From Amycolatopsis sp. CA-128772 (GTDB taxonomy: Bacteria > Actinomycetota > Actinomycetes > Mycobacteriales > Pseudonocardiaceae), in NCBI RefSeq assembly GCF_002904295.1, contig NZ_PPHG01000089.1, positions 176,476 through 240,475 on the forward strand: a stretch of 64,000 bases of DNA, read 5' to 3'. Below are positions 27,908 through 39,603 of the stretch, in pieces. Below the pieces are notes generated by a model. It was given only the letters and a program-made list of their open reading frames with translations. It did not search any database and was not told where the DNA came from. Position 1 is the stretch's first letter; each line of letters begins with the position of its first letter. The position numbers were made by a program, and so were the translations under genes.

Positions 27908-28169
27908 CCTCGGTGTGCTCGAGCAGGCCGCCGTGGATCTCGCGCAGCGCGATCGAGAGCGGCTTCTCGCGCGGGCCCGGCTCGACGAGCGGGCCGACGT
28001 ACTCCAGCAGACCCTCGCCCAGCTGGGCGTAGTAGTCGTTGATCTGGCGGGCGCGCTTGGCCGAGTAGATCACCAGCGCGTACTTCGAGCTGACCTTTTC
28101 GAGCAGGTCGTCGATCGGGGGGTTGGTGATGCCCTCGAGCTCTTCGGTCAAGGCTACCTGGCTGGTCAC
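27900..28169 (-). CDS. rpoZ: RNA polymerase omega subunit
   Basis: 89 residues; helps fold and assemble beta-prime. The conserved stretch is GITNPPIDDLLEKVSSKYA followed by IYSAKRARQINDYY, the omega signature. The GTG start shares a GTGA with the gmk stop, and the TAA stop overlaps the coaBC start by eight bases, so mihF-gmk-rpoZ-coaBC reads as one coupled unit. Confidence 0.96.
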   Translation of the reverse strand: MTSQVALTEELEGITNPPIDDLLEKVSSKYALVIYSAKRARQINDYYAQLGEGLLEYVGPLVEPGPREKPLSIALREIHGGLLEHTEGE

Positions 28170-28819
28170 GCGGGGTGCTCCGAATCTTCGGCAGACTGTT
28201 CAGTAATCAAGTTTAGCAAGTGCTCCGCGGCCTCCCGCACGTCGGCGTTGACGAGGCGGTGGTCGAACTCCCCCGCCGCCGCCAGCTCGCGCTCCGCTTC
28301 GGCCAGCCGGGCCTGCACGGCGGCCTCGTTTTCGGTGCCGCGCCCGGTGAGCCGGCCGACCAGTTCCTCCCACGACGGCGGCATCAGCATCACCAGCCGG
28401 GCTTCCGGCATGGCCGCGCGGACCTGGCGGGCGCCCTGCAGCTCGATCTCCAGGACGGCCGGGCGGCCCTCGGCGAGGGCCTTCTCGACCGGCTCACGGG
28501 GCGTGCCGTAGCAGTTGCCGGCGAACTCGGCCCACTCGAGGAGCCGGCCGTCGGCGACCATCGCGTCGAACTCCGCGCGGTCGACGAAGTGGTAGTGCGC
28601 CCCGTCGACTTCGCCGGGGCGTGCCTTGCGCGTGGTGACCGAGACGCTGAACCAGACGTCGGGCTCCAGCTTCCGCAGCTCGCCCACCACGCTCGACTTC
28701 CCGACCCCCGAAGGCCCCGATACGACGGTGAGCCGGTGCCGGGGGAAGTCCCCCGTCACCGGCTCACTGCCGCGGTCGGCGCCCCGGTTCACCGGGTAGT
28801 CACGACCGGCGCCGTTCAC
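28166..28819 (-). CDS. gmk: Guanylate kinase
   Basis: Phosphorylates GMP to GDP with ATP. 217 residues with the P-loop VVSGPSGVGKSSVV after a 27-residue extension, the GMP-site SVTTRKARPGEVDGAHYHFV, and LLEWAEFAGNCYGTP. The GTG at 28819 gives a GTGA overlap with the mihF stop; the extension before the P-loop is longer than in enterobacterial Gmk, and GTG 28756 would remove most of it, so the start is slightly uncertain. Confidence 0.95.
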   Translation of the reverse strand: MNGAGRDYPVNRGADRGSEPVTGDFPRHRLTVVSGPSGVGKSSVVGELRKLEPDVWFSVSVTTRKARPGEVDGAHYHFVDRAEFDAMVADGRLLEWAEFAGNCYGTPREPVEKALAEGRPAVLEIELQGARQVRAAMPEARLVMLMPPSWEELVGRLTGRGTENEAAVQARLAEAERELAAAGEFDHRLVNADVREAAEHLLNLITEQSAEDSEHPA

Positions 28820-29133
28820 TCGCCGCTGAACTCGGCCAGCAGCGCCTTGCGCTGCCGGTCGCCGAGGCCGCGAAGGCGACGGCTGGGGGCGATCTCCAGT
28901 CGTTCCATGGTCTGCTGCGCGCGGACCTTGCCGACGCCCGGGAGGGCCTCGAGCAGAGCCGAAACCTTCATCTTGCCGAGGACTTCGTTCTCCTCGGCCT
29001 GCTTCAGCACGTCGACCAGAGTGGTACCGCCCCGCTTCAGCCGCTCCTTCAGCTCAGCACGGATCTTGCGAGCGGCGGCGGCCTTCTCCAGCGCCGCAGC
29101 GCGCTGTTCCTCTGTCAGCTGGGGAAGTGCCAC
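28816..29133 (-). CDS. mihF: Actinobacterial integration host factor mIHF
   Basis: 105-residue nucleoid protein of the mIHF family, unrelated in fold to enterobacterial IHF. It has the basic helical N-terminus (RKIRAELKERLKRGGTTL), and a helix-two-turn-helix DNA-binding segment (VLGKMKVSALLEALPGVGKV then RAQQTMERLEI). GTG start with GGAGGA four bases upstream. A terminator-like hairpin sits just upstream at 29155-29186, so expression may be controlled in the leader. Confidence 0.95.
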   Translation of the reverse strand: MALPQLTEEQRAAALEKAAAARKIRAELKERLKRGGTTLVDVLKQAEENEVLGKMKVSALLEALPGVGKVRAQQTMERLEIAPSRRLRGLGDRQRKALLAEFSGE

Positions 29134-29154
29134 GTTTTCCTCCGGTAGTTCTCA

Positions 29155-29186
29155 AAACTGGGTGGGTGACGCGACGGTACCCACCC
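29155..29186 (-). terminator. Hairpin with U-tract between pyrF and mihF
   Basis: On the leftward strand an 8-bp stem (29186-29179 with 29167-29160) is followed at once by AGTTTTGAG. It can end the pyr operon, whose last stop is at 29241. It also lies only 13 bases before the mihF ribosome binding site, so it could act as an attenuator if mihF is transcribed from further upstream. Confidence 0.65.
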
Positions 29187-29240
29187 GTGAGCACCGGCCA
29201 CAATGCGGGGGTGCCTGGTGGGACCCCGTTCCGGGCCCTG

Positions 29241-30089
29241 CTATTGGCCGTTTTCCTGCGGGTCGGCCAGCAGTTCGGCGACCCGTTCGACCGCTTGGCG
29301 CAAAGCCCGTTGCTCCGGACCGTGCTTCAGGATGTCCCGGGACGACGCGGGCAGCACGCCCGGGAGTCCCGCCCCGAAAAGGGCGTTCAAATCGGCCACA
29401 GTGGCTCCCTGGGCGCCGAAACCGGGCGCCAGCACCGGACCGTTCAGCCGCGAGAGCTCGAGTTCTCCCGCCGGAACGGTGGCGCCGACGACCACACCCA
29501 CATCGCCGAGCGGTTCCGCTCCGTCGTTGAGTGCCGCCGCCGAGTCGACGATCGCCTGCGCCACGGTGCGCCCGTCGGGCAGCTTCGCGTTCTGCACCGC
29601 GGCCGCTTCGGGGTTCGAAGTCCGCGCAAGCACGAAGATGCCGCGCCCCGCCGAGACCGCGGTGGCGGCGCACTGCTCCAGCGAGCCGAACCCGAGGTAC
29701 GGCGAGACGGTGATGGCGTCGGCCGCGATCGCCGCGCCGTCGGCGACGTACGCGGCGGTGTAGGCCGCCATCGTCGAGCCGATGTCGCCGCGCTTGACGT
29801 CCAGCAGCACCAGCGCGCCGGCGTCCCGGGCGGTCCCGACCACTCGTTCCAGCACCCGGACACCGGCCGCGCCGAAACTTTCGAAGAACGCCGACTGCGG
29901 CTTCACGATCGCCGCGCGGGCCGCCAGGACCTCCGTGGCGGACAGCGCGAACCGTTCCAGGCCCGCGGCGTCCACCGGCAGCCCCCACGCCTCGAGCAGG
30001 CCCGGGTGGGGGTCGATCCCGGCGCACAGCGGGCCGCGGGCCGCGACGGCCTTGGCCAGCCGCGCCCCGAACCGCTCTCCCCCGCTCAC
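29241..30089 (-). CDS. pyrF: Orotidine 5'-phosphate decarboxylase (type 2)
   Basis: Last step of UMP synthesis. 282 residues of the longer PyrF class: PLCAGIDPHPGLLEAWGLP, the AIVKPQSAFFE strand, the catalytic Lys/Asp segment LVLLDVKRGDIGSTMAAY, and APGFGAQGAT near the C-terminus. GTG 30089 overlaps the carB stop in a GTGA. Last gene of pyrR-pyrB-pyrC-membrane protein-carA-carB-pyrF; pyrD and pyrE are not in this cluster. Confidence 0.96.
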   Translation of the reverse strand: MSGGERFGARLAKAVAARGPLCAGIDPHPGLLEAWGLPVDAAGLERFALSATEVLAARAAIVKPQSAFFESFGAAGVRVLERVVGTARDAGALVLLDVKRGDIGSTMAAYTAAYVADGAAIAADAITVSPYLGFGSLEQCAATAVSAGRGIFVLARTSNPEAAAVQNAKLPDGRTVAQAIVDSAAALNDGAEPLGDVGVVVGATVPAGELELSRLNGPVLAPGFGAQGATVADLNALFGAGLPGVLPASSRDILKHGPEQRALRQAVERVAELLADPQENGQ

Positions 30090-33000
30090 GACTTCGCCTT
30101 CAGCGCCGCCTGGAGCTCCTGCAGCGACCGGACGCCGATGTCCCCGCGGATCAGCGCCTCGATGCCGTGCACGGCCGCCGCGGCGCCCTGGACGGTCGTC
30201 ACGCACGGGATGTCGCGCGACACGGCCGCGGTGCGGATTTCGTAGCCGTCGACGCGCGGACCGCTGTTCCCGTAGGGCGTGTTGATCACCATGTCGACGC
30301 CGCCGTCGAGGATGACGTCCACGATGTTCGGCTCGGCTTCGGTCGAGCCCTCGTAGTGCTTGCGCACCACCGTGCAGGCGATCCCGTTGCGCCGCAGCAC
30401 TTCCGCGGTGCCCGAGGTGGCGAGGATCTCGAAGCCGAGGTCCGCGAGACGCTTCACCGGGAACACCAGCGAACGCTTGTCGCGGTTGGCCACCGAGACG
30501 AACACCCGGCCGGACGTCGGCAGCGAGCCGTAGGCGCCGCTCTGCGACTTGGCGAACGCCTTGCCGAAGTCGACGTCCACACCCATCACCTCGCCGGTGG
30601 ACTTCATCTCCGGGCCCAGCAGCGAATCGACGCCGTGCCCTTCGGGCGTGCGGAAGCGGTGGAACGGCAGGACCGCTTCCTTGACCGCGACCGGCGAGTC
30701 GGCCGGCATCTGCCCGCCGTCGCCCTCGGCCGGCAGGACACCGCTCTCGCGCAGGTCCTTGACCGTCGAACCGGTCATGATCAGCGCGGCGGCCTTGGCC
30801 AGCGGCACCGCCGTCGCCTTGGACACGAACGGCACCGTCCGCGACGCCCGCGGGTTGGCCTCCAGGACGTACAGGACGTCGTCCTTGAGCGCGTACTGGA
30901 CGTTCAGGAGCCCGCGCACGCCCACGCCCCGCGCGATCGCCTCGGTGGAGCGGCGGACGGCCTGCAGGTCGGTGTGGCCGAGGGTGATCGGCGGCAGCGC
31001 GCACGAGGAGTCACCGGAGTGGATCCCGGCTTCCTCGATGTGCTCCATGACACCGCCGAGGTAGAGCTCCTCGCCGTCGAACAGCGCGTCGACGTCGATT
31101 TCGATGGCGTCGTCGAGGAACCGGTCGACGAGCACCGGGTGCTCCGGTGTGACTTCGGTGGCGCGGCGGATGTAGCCGGCCAGGGTCTCCTCGTCGTAGA
31201 CGATCTCCATGCCGCGGCCACCGAGCACGTAGGACGGCCGGACGAGCACCGGGTAGCCGATCTCGTCGGCGATCCGCTTGGCGCCCTCGAAGGACGTCGC
31301 CGTGCCGTAGCGCGGCGCGGGCAGGCCCGCGTCGGTGAGAACTTCGCCGAACGCGCCGCGGTCCTCGGCGAGGTTGATCGCCTCGGGCGGCGTCCCGACC
31401 ACCGGGACACCGGCGTCGGCGAGCTTCTTCGCCAAGCCCAGCGGGGTCTGGCCACCGAGCTGGACGATCACGCCGGCGACCGTGCCGGACGCCTGCTCGG
31501 CGTGCACGACCTCGAGGACGTCCTCGAAGGACAGCGGTTCGAAGTACAGCCGGTCGGACGTGTCGTAGTCGGTGGACACGGTTTCCGGGTTGCAGTTGAC
31601 CATGACGGCCTCGAACCCGGTCTCCCGCAACGCGATCGCCGCGTGCACGCAGGAGTAGTCGAACTCGATGCCCTGGCCGATCCGGTTCGGGCCGCTGCCG
31701 AGGATGAGCACCTTCGGCTTGTCCGACTGGACGGCCACTTCGGACTGCGCGTCGGGGTCGGACTCGTAGGCCGAGTAGTGGTACGGGGTCTTGGCCGCGA
31801 ACTCGGCCGCGCAGGTGTCGACGGTCTTGAAGACCGGCCGCACGCCGAGCCGGTGCCGCAGCGCGCGGACGCCGTCCTCGCCCGCCAGTTCCGGCCGCAG
31901 CGCGGCGATCTGACGGTCGGACAGGCCGGTGCGCTTGGCGCGGCGCAGCAGATCGCCGTCCAGCACCGGTGCGTCACGGACTTCGGCGCCCACTTCGCCG
32001 ATCAGGGCGATCTGGTCGATGAACCACGGGTCGATGCCGGACGCTTCGTGCACCTGCTCGACGGTGGCGCCGAGCCGCAGAGCACGCTCCACTTCGTACA
32101 GCCGGCCTTCCTTCGGCGTGCGCAGCGAGTCCAAAGTGGACTCCAGCGTGACGCCTTCGGGGTCGGGCAGGGTCCAGAAGCCGGTCGCCTTGGTCTCGAT
32201 CGAACGCATCACCTTGCCGAGCGCCTCGGGGAAGCTGCGGCCGAACGACATCGCCTCGCCGACGCTCTTCATCGTCGTGGTCAGCGCCGGGTCGGCGCCC
32301 GGGAACTTCTCGAAGGCGAACCGCGGCATCTTGACGACGACGTAGTCCAAAGCGGGCTCGAACGCCGCCGGCGTTTCGCCGGTGATGTCGTTCCGGATCT
32401 CGTCGAGCGTGTAGCCGATGGCGAGCTTCGCCGCGATCTTGGCGATCGGGAAGCCGGTGGCCTTCGACGCCAGCGCGGAGCTTCGCGACACACGCGGGTT
32501 CATCTCGATGACGACCATCCGGCCGTCGGCCGGGTTGATCGCGAACTGGATGTTGCAACCGCCGGTGTCGACGCCGACCTCGCGCAGCACGGCGATGCCG
32601 ACGTCCCGCATCACCTGGTACTCGCGGTCGGTGAGGGTCATCGTCGGCGCGACGGTGACCGAGTCGCCGGTGTGCACGCCCATCGCGTCGACGTTCTCGA
32701 TCGAGCAGACGACCACGACGTTGTCGTGCTTGTCGCGCATCAGCTCGAGCTCGTACTCCTTCCAGCCGAGCACGCTCTCCTCGATGAGCACCTCGGTGAC
32801 GGGCGACTCGGCGAGCCCGGTGGAGGCGAGCCGCTCGAGGTCCTCGGGCGTGTGCGCCATGCCGGACCCGAGCCCGCCCATGGTGAACGACGGCCGGATG
32901 ACGACCGGGAGCCCGAGTTCCTCGACGGTGTCGCGGACCTCGTCCATGTCGTGGCAGACGCGGGAGCGCGGGACCTCGGCACCGATGGTGCGCACGATGT

Positions 33001-33399
33001 CCTTGAACTTCTGCCGGTCCTCACCGCGCTGGATGGCGTCGATGTCGGCACCGATCAGCTCGACGCCGTACTTGTCGAGCACGCCGCGCTCGTGCAGGGC
33101 GACCGCGCAGTTGAGCGCGGTCTGCCCGCCGAGCGTGGCGAGCAGCGCGTCAGGACGTTCTTCGGCGATGACCTTCTCGACGAAGTCGGGGGTCACCGGC
33201 TCGATGTAGGTGGCGTCGGCGAACTCGGGGTCGGTCATGATGGTGGCCGGGTTCGAGTTCACCAGGGACACGCGCAGGCCTTCGCTGCGCAGCACCCGGC
33301 AGGCCTGGGTACCGGAGTAGTCGAACTCCGCGGCCTGCCCGATCACGATCGGCCCGGAGCCGATCACCAGCACGTGCTGGATGTCCGTCCTCTTCGGCA

Positions 33400-33400
<1 letters not shown>
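30086..33400 (-). CDS. carB: Carbamoyl-phosphate synthase large subunit
   Basis: 1104 residues. Two homologous ATP-grasp halves are visible: the first begins VLVIGSGPIVIGQAAEFDYS, the second VLILGSGPNRIGQGIEFDYS, each with PVLVRPSYVLGG-type metal/ATP segments and NPRxSR loops (EMNPRVSRSSALAS, EANPRASRTVPFVS). The C-terminal MGS-like allosteric domain (GAYGSLPTSGRVFVSVANRD onward) is present. The ATG at 33400 shares its A with the carA stop (TGATG). It makes carbamoyl phosphate for both pyrimidines and arginine. Confidence 0.98.
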
Positions 33401-34517
<1,117 letters not shown>

Positions 34518-34521
<4 letters not shown>

Positions 34522-35012
34522 TGGGCACCTCCCTTGATCTTGAGCTGTTCGATCCACTGTGGATAGTCGTCGAGGTCGTCGCCGCGGAAGCCGGTGTCGA
34601 GCTCGGTGTCACCGAGCCGCCAGGTGATGACCAGCAGCGCGTCCGTGCCCATCACCTTCCCGGCGATCTTCGTGTCGCGCCGGACGCCGGTCACCGCTTC
34701 GCGCGGGATCCAGAAGTCGGGCGCTCCCCCGCGCTCGACGGCGATGCCGCCGTCGTGCAGCCGCCAGGAAGCGGAAGTCCGCAGTCCCGCGCCGCGGGTG
34801 ACGACCCGGTTCTGCCACTCCTCCGCGAACGTCGTGGCGAGGTAGACGCCGGTGGACTCCAGCAGCACCGCACCGGCGTCGCCGGGGACGGCCGGGAACG
34901 GCGGCACCTGCACGCTCTGCGAGCGGGCCTTGCGCCGCCAGCCGACGTACATGCCCCACAGGCAGAGCAGGAAGAAGGCGAAGATCGCCAGCACGAGCCA
35001 GAAGCGCTCCAT
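34518..35012 (-). CDS. Membrane-anchored PH-like domain protein between pyrC and carA
   Basis: 164 residues; one membrane anchor at about residues 4-24 (FWLVLAIFAFFLLCLWGMYV) followed by a cytoplasmic domain beginning with LLESTGVYLATTFAEEW and WRLHDGGIAVERGG, resembling the conserved transporter-like protein Rv1382 found at the same place in M. tuberculosis. The ATG shares its A with the pyrC stop. Function unknown. The retained position inside the pyrimidine operon suggests a role linked to it or simple conserved linkage. Confidence 0.82.
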
Positions 35013-36294
35013 CAGCAGATCTTCCCGTCCCGCGCGGTGATCCGCCCGCGCAGCAGCGTCGCGGTCACCACGCCGGGCAGCCGCATTCCCTCGTACGGGG
35101 TGTTGGCCGCGATGCTGGCCAGCTCCACGCCCCGGACCGTCCACCCGGCGTCCGGGTCGACCAGGGCGAGGTTCGCCGGCTCGCCGACGGCGATCGGGCG
35201 GCCCTGGTCGGCCAGGTTGCCGATCTCGGCGGGCCGCTCGCTCAGCACGCGGGCGACGCCGCGCCAGTCGAGCAGGCCGGTACGGACCATCGTCTCGGTC
35301 ACGATGGAGAGCGCGGTCTGCAGCCCGAGCATGCCCGGCCGGGCCGCGCTCCACTCGGTGTCCTTGTCCTGCACCGCGTGCGGCGCGTGGTCGGTGGCGA
35401 CGCAGTCGATGGTCCCGTCGGCCAGCGCCGCTCGCAGCTTTTCCGCGTCGGATCCGGTGCGCAGCGGCGGGTTCACCTTGTTCACCGGGTCGTAGGTGGC
35501 CAGGCGCTCGTCGGTGAGCAGCAGGTGGTGCGGGGTGACCTCGGCCGACACCTTCGTGCCGCGGTCCTTGGCCCAGCGCAGCACGTCCGCCGTGCCCGCC
35601 GTCGAGACGTGGCAGACGTGCAGCCGCGCGTTCGCGTGCAGGGCCAGCAGGCAGTCGCGGGCCACGATGGACTCTTCCGCGGCGGCGGGCCAGCCGGTGT
35701 AGCCGAGCCGGGCCGCGCGCTCGCCTTCGTGCGCCTGGGCGCCGACGGTCAGCCGCGGCTCCTCGGCGTGCTGCGCGATGACGACGTCGAGCGCGGTCGA
35801 GTACTCCAGCGCCCGGCGCATCAGCAGCGGGTCGGCGACGCAGAGGCCGTCGTCGGAGAACACCTTCACCCGGGCCTGCGAGTTCGCCATCGTGCCCAGC
35901 TCGGCGAGCTTCTCGCCCTTGAGCCCGACGGTGACCGCCCCAACGGGGTGGACGTCGACCAGGCCGACCTCCTGCCCGCGCCGCCAGACGTGGTCGACGA
36001 TCACCGCGTTGTCGGCGACCGGGTCGGTGTTGGCCATCGCGAACACCGCGGTGTAGCCGCCGAGGGCCGCCGCGGCCGAGCCGGTTTCGATCGTCTCGGT
36101 GTCCTCGCGGCCGGGTTCGCGCAGGTGGGTGTGCAGGTCGACGAAGCCGGGCAGCAGGATCTGCCCCGCGGCTTCGACGACCGAAGCGTCTTCCGGGACG
36201 TCGACGGCGCCGATCGCGGTGATCACGCCGTCCTCGATCAGGACGTCGACGGGATCGCCTTCGCCGTAGGGCCGGGCGCCCTTGATCACGGTGC

Positions 36295-36298
<4 letters not shown>
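35012..36298 (-). CDS. pyrC: Dihydroorotase
   Basis: Zinc enzyme that cyclises carbamoyl aspartate. 428 residues of the type I class, with metal ligands in PGFVDLHTHLREPGRED, NTDPVADN, the His strands IAQHAEE and LHVCHVSTAGTADVL, and the catalytic CVATDHAPHAVQDK. GTG 36298 overlaps the pyrB stop in a GTGA. Type I dihydroorotases often bind the PyrB trimer, which fits the tight coupling, but that complex is inference here. Confidence 0.96.
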
Positions 36299-37223
<925 letters not shown>

Positions 37224-37227
<4 letters not shown>

Positions 37228-37832
37228 GAGTCCTCTCCAGGGGCTTCCGCGGCTTCCGCCGGTCGCAGCAGGACGGCGTCGCGGCCGTCGATCTCGGCCA
37301 GCAGGACGGAGACGCCTTCGGTGCGGGCGGTGGGCACGTTCTTGCCCACGTAGTCGGCGCGGATCGGCAGCTCGCGGTGACCGCGGTCGACCAGGACGGC
37401 CAGCTGGACCGCGCGCGGGCGGCCGTGATCACGCAGGGCATCGAGCGCGGCCCGGATCGTGCGGCCGGAGAAGAGCACGTCGTCGACCAGGATCACGACG
37501 CGGTCGTCGATGCCGTCGGGCGGCAGCTGCGTCTGTTCGAGCGCGCGCGGCGGGCGGCGGCGGAGGTCGTCCCGGTAGAGGGTGACGTCGAGGGCGCCGG
37601 TGGGCGGGCGGACCCCGGAGAACTCGCCGATCTTGCCGGCCAGGCGGGCCGCGAGCGGCGTGCCCCGGGACGGGATGCCGAGCAACACGGGCGGGGTAGT
37701 GCTCTCCGCACCGTTCGCGGTCTTTTCGATGACCTGATGGGCCATTCGGGCGATCGTGCGCGCGACGTCGCCGGCCGTCAGGAGCTCGCGCTCCCCGGCC
37801 GAACCAGCCGCGTCACGGGGACGTGACGACAA
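37224..37832 (-). CDS. pyrR: PyrR, pyrimidine operon RNA-binding regulator
   Basis: 202 residues of phosphoribosyltransferase fold: LLGIPSRGTPLAARLAGKIG, and the PRPP loop VVILVDDVLFSGRTIRAALDAL. Family members bind pyr leader RNA when UMP is high. The start is called at TTG 37832 because AAGGAG stands six bases upstream and the protein then begins like mycobacterial PyrR; the upstream GTG at 37907 would translate the PyrR-binding RNA element itself. The ribosome binding site is the 3' end of that element. First gene of the pyr operon, divergent from bldD. Confidence 0.92.
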
Positions 37833-37835
37833 ACC

Positions 37836-37875
37836 GGACTCCTTCCCCGCCTCGCCGGACGGGTCCTTAAAGGAC
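37836..37875 (-). promoter_or_regulatory. PyrR-binding RNA element overlapping the pyrR ribosome binding site
   Basis: On the leftward strand 37875 to 37836 reads gtcctttaaggacccgtccg, then gcgaggcggggaaggagtcc. The gtcc...ggac-type pairing, the central cgtccggcgaggcgg hairpin and the terminal AAGGAG resemble actinobacterial pyrR leaders. Because the AAGGAG is the ribosome binding site of pyrR, PyrR binding would block translation initiation rather than act through a terminator. Structure is inferred by eye, not computed. Confidence 0.7.
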
Positions 37876-37999
37876 GTCTGTTCCCCTGCTGGTCGGGGCT
37901 TTCCCACCGACAGTAGCAGGCACTTTGCTCAGCCTTCCGGGTGGTGTGGCGTGATTCGCGACAAGCTCCTGCTTGACCTGGTGACAACAATGCGTAACC

Positions 38000-38014
38000 A
38001 TTACTCTGAGTATT
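38000..38014. promoter_or_regulatory. BldD-box-like site upstream of bldD
   Basis: attactctgagtatt at 38000-38014 fits the BldD consensus nTnACnC(A/T)GnGTnAn except for the penultimate A. It lies 67 bases before bldD and suggests autorepression, as known in Streptomyces. A weaker dyad (gactcagcgagtc) follows at 38016. Confidence 0.6.
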
Positions 38015-38080
38015 CGACTCAGCGAGTCCCCCGGCCCGGTCACCCCGACCGGGAGGGGGTGAAGAACGGAGAACGACCAG

Positions 38081-38569
38081 ATGGGCGATTACGCCAAGGC
38101 GCTCGGGGCCAAGCTCCGCGGGATCCGCCAGCAGCAGGGCCTGTCCCTGCACGGGGTCGAGCAGAAGTCCGGTGGGCGCTGGAAGGCCGTCGTCGTCGGC
38201 TCGTACGAGCGTGGCGACCGCGCCGTCACCGTGCAGAAGCTGGCCGAGCTGGCCGACTTCTACGGTGTGCCGGTGGTCGAGCTGCTGCCCGAGGGCCGGG
38301 TCCCCTCCGGTGCCGAGCCCGCCACCAAGATCGTGATCAACCTGGAGCGCCTGCAGCAGCTGCCGGCCGAAAAGGTGGGCCCGCTGGCCCGCTACGCGGC
38401 GACGATCCAGAGCCAGCGCGGCGACTACAACGGCAAGGTGCTCTCGATCCGCACCGAGGACCTGCGGTCCCTGGCGATCATCTACGACATGACCCCGGGC
38501 GAGCTGACCGAGCAGCTCATCGACTGGGGCGTCCTGCCCCCGGAGGCGCGGCCCTCCAAGGAGGACTGA
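38081..38569 (+). CDS. bldD: BldD, c-di-GMP-responsive developmental repressor
   Basis: 162-residue DNA-binding protein. The N-terminal helix-turn-helix is AKALGAKLRGIRQQQGLSLH to VGSYERGDRAVTV. The C-terminal domain has both halves of the c-di-GMP signature, R113-G-D115 (QSQRGDYNG) and R124-T-E-D127 (SIRTEDLRS), so it should dimerise around a c-di-GMP tetramer as in Streptomyces. ATG start; a BldD-box-like site lies in its upstream region and a hairpin terminator follows. It sits between pyrR and nusB, an order shared by many actinobacteria. Confidence 0.95.
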   Translation: MGDYAKALGAKLRGIRQQQGLSLHGVEQKSGGRWKAVVVGSYERGDRAVTVQKLAELADFYGVPVVELLPEGRVPSGAEPATKIVINLERLQQLPAEKVGPLARYAATIQSQRGDYNGKVLSIRTEDLRSLAIIYDMTPGELTEQLIDWGVLPPEARPSKED

Positions 38570-38591
38570 TCGCCGGTGTGCTGTACCGACG

Positions 38592-38631
38592 CAGTGAGCG
38601 TTCCCCGGTGGGGCACCGGAGACGCTCACTG
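38592..38631 (+). terminator. Hairpin terminator after bldD
   Basis: cagtgagcgt (38592-38601) pairs with acgctcactg (38622-38631), and the inner ccggt/accgg extends the structure. No U-tract follows. Confidence 0.6.
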
Positions 38632-38725
38632 ACTCGTCGGGGGGCTCGTTCGGGGGCGAGCCCTGCTCGCGGAGAGCGCGAGCCGCGCTCACTCCACCGT
38701 TTTCTGCGGCGCGTTAGGGTGGCCC

Positions 38726-39124
38726 ATGCCCTTGAGCGCGTACCAAGTCAGAGCTTCGATCGCCGTGTCCGACATTCACCGGGCGGTCGAGTTCTACGAA
38801 GGCCGGCTCGGCCTGCGGGCGCTGCAGTCCGGCCCGAGCGCCCACGTCGCCGACGGCAGCCGGACCTACGGATCCGGTGGCGGACCGGCCCTGAACGTGT
38901 ACCAGTCCGTTACCGCCGGGAAGAGCCCGGCCACCCTCGCGACCTGGTACGTCGACGACCTCGACGAGATCGTCGACGAACTCACCTCGGCCGGCGTCGA
39001 GTTCACCCGCTACGACCAGCTCGAACACGACGCGAAGGGGATCACGGCCCGGGCCGGCGGCGGGCGTATCGCCTGGTTTCAGGACCCGGACGGCAACACC
39101 TTCGCCATCGAAGCCGACGTCTGA
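38726..39124 (+). CDS. VOC (glyoxalase/bleomycin-resistance fold) protein
   Basis: 132-residue single VOC unit made of two beta-alpha-beta-beta-beta modules: ASIAVSDIHRAVEFYEGRLG then TWYVDDLDEIVDELTSAG and the C-terminal GGRIAWFQDPDGNTFAIEAD. Members include glyoxalases, dioxygenases and drug-binding proteins; the first-position metal His of glyoxalase I is not evident (VSD follows a Ile-Ala), so an enzymatic role is unproven. It is transcribed from its own promoter after the bldD terminator and converges on nusB. Confidence 0.85.
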   Translation: MPLSAYQVRASIAVSDIHRAVEFYEGRLGLRALQSGPSAHVADGSRTYGSGGGPALNVYQSVTAGKSPATLATWYVDDLDEIVDELTSAGVEFTRYDQLEHDAKGITARAGGGRIAWFQDPDGNTFAIEADV

Positions 39125-39147
39125 GAGGGCATGAACTCCGGCCGCTC

Positions 39148-39603
39148 CTAGAGAACCGCGCGCAGGCGGTCGGCGATGGTGCCGATCCGGCCCAGGACGC
39201 CGTTGACGAACCGCGGCGAGTCGTCCGTGGACAGTTCCTTCGCCAGGCCGACGGCCTCGTCGATCGCGACCGGGTCCGGCACGTCCTCGGCCCAGAGCAG
39301 CTCGTAGACCCCGACCCGCAGCACGGCGAGGTCGACCTTCGGCATCCGCTCCAGGGTCCAGCCCTGCGCGTGCTCGGCCAGCAGCTCGTCGATCCGGGCC
39401 TTCCGGCCGGTGACGCCCTCGACCAGGCTGATCGTGTAGTCCGCGATCGGATCGACCTCCGTCGCGCCGACCCGGTCGGCCAGCAGCGTCACCGCGTCGG
39501 TGTCGCGCTGCGCGGCCTCGTACAGCATTTCCACCGCGCGGCGGCGCGCCTGACGGCGGCTGATCGCGCCGCCGCGGTTCGGGTGGGGTTTCGACGTCGG
39601 CAT
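39148..39603 (-). CDS. nusB: Transcription antitermination factor NusB
   Basis: 151-residue all-helical protein that binds boxA RNA with NusE in rRNA antitermination. Conserved segments are ISRRQARRRAVEMLYEAAQR, VDLAVLRVGVYELLW, DVPDPVAIDEAVGLAKELST and DDSPRFVNGVLGRI. The ATG shares its A with the efp stop (TGATG). efp-nusB matches the order in M. tuberculosis. Confidence 0.96.
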   Translation of the reverse strand: MPTSKPHPNRGGAISRRQARRRAVEMLYEAAQRDTDAVTLLADRVGATEVDPIADYTISLVEGVTGRKARIDELLAEHAQGWTLERMPKVDLAVLRVGVYELLWAEDVPDPVAIDEAVGLAKELSTDDSPRFVNGVLGRIGTIADRLRAVL

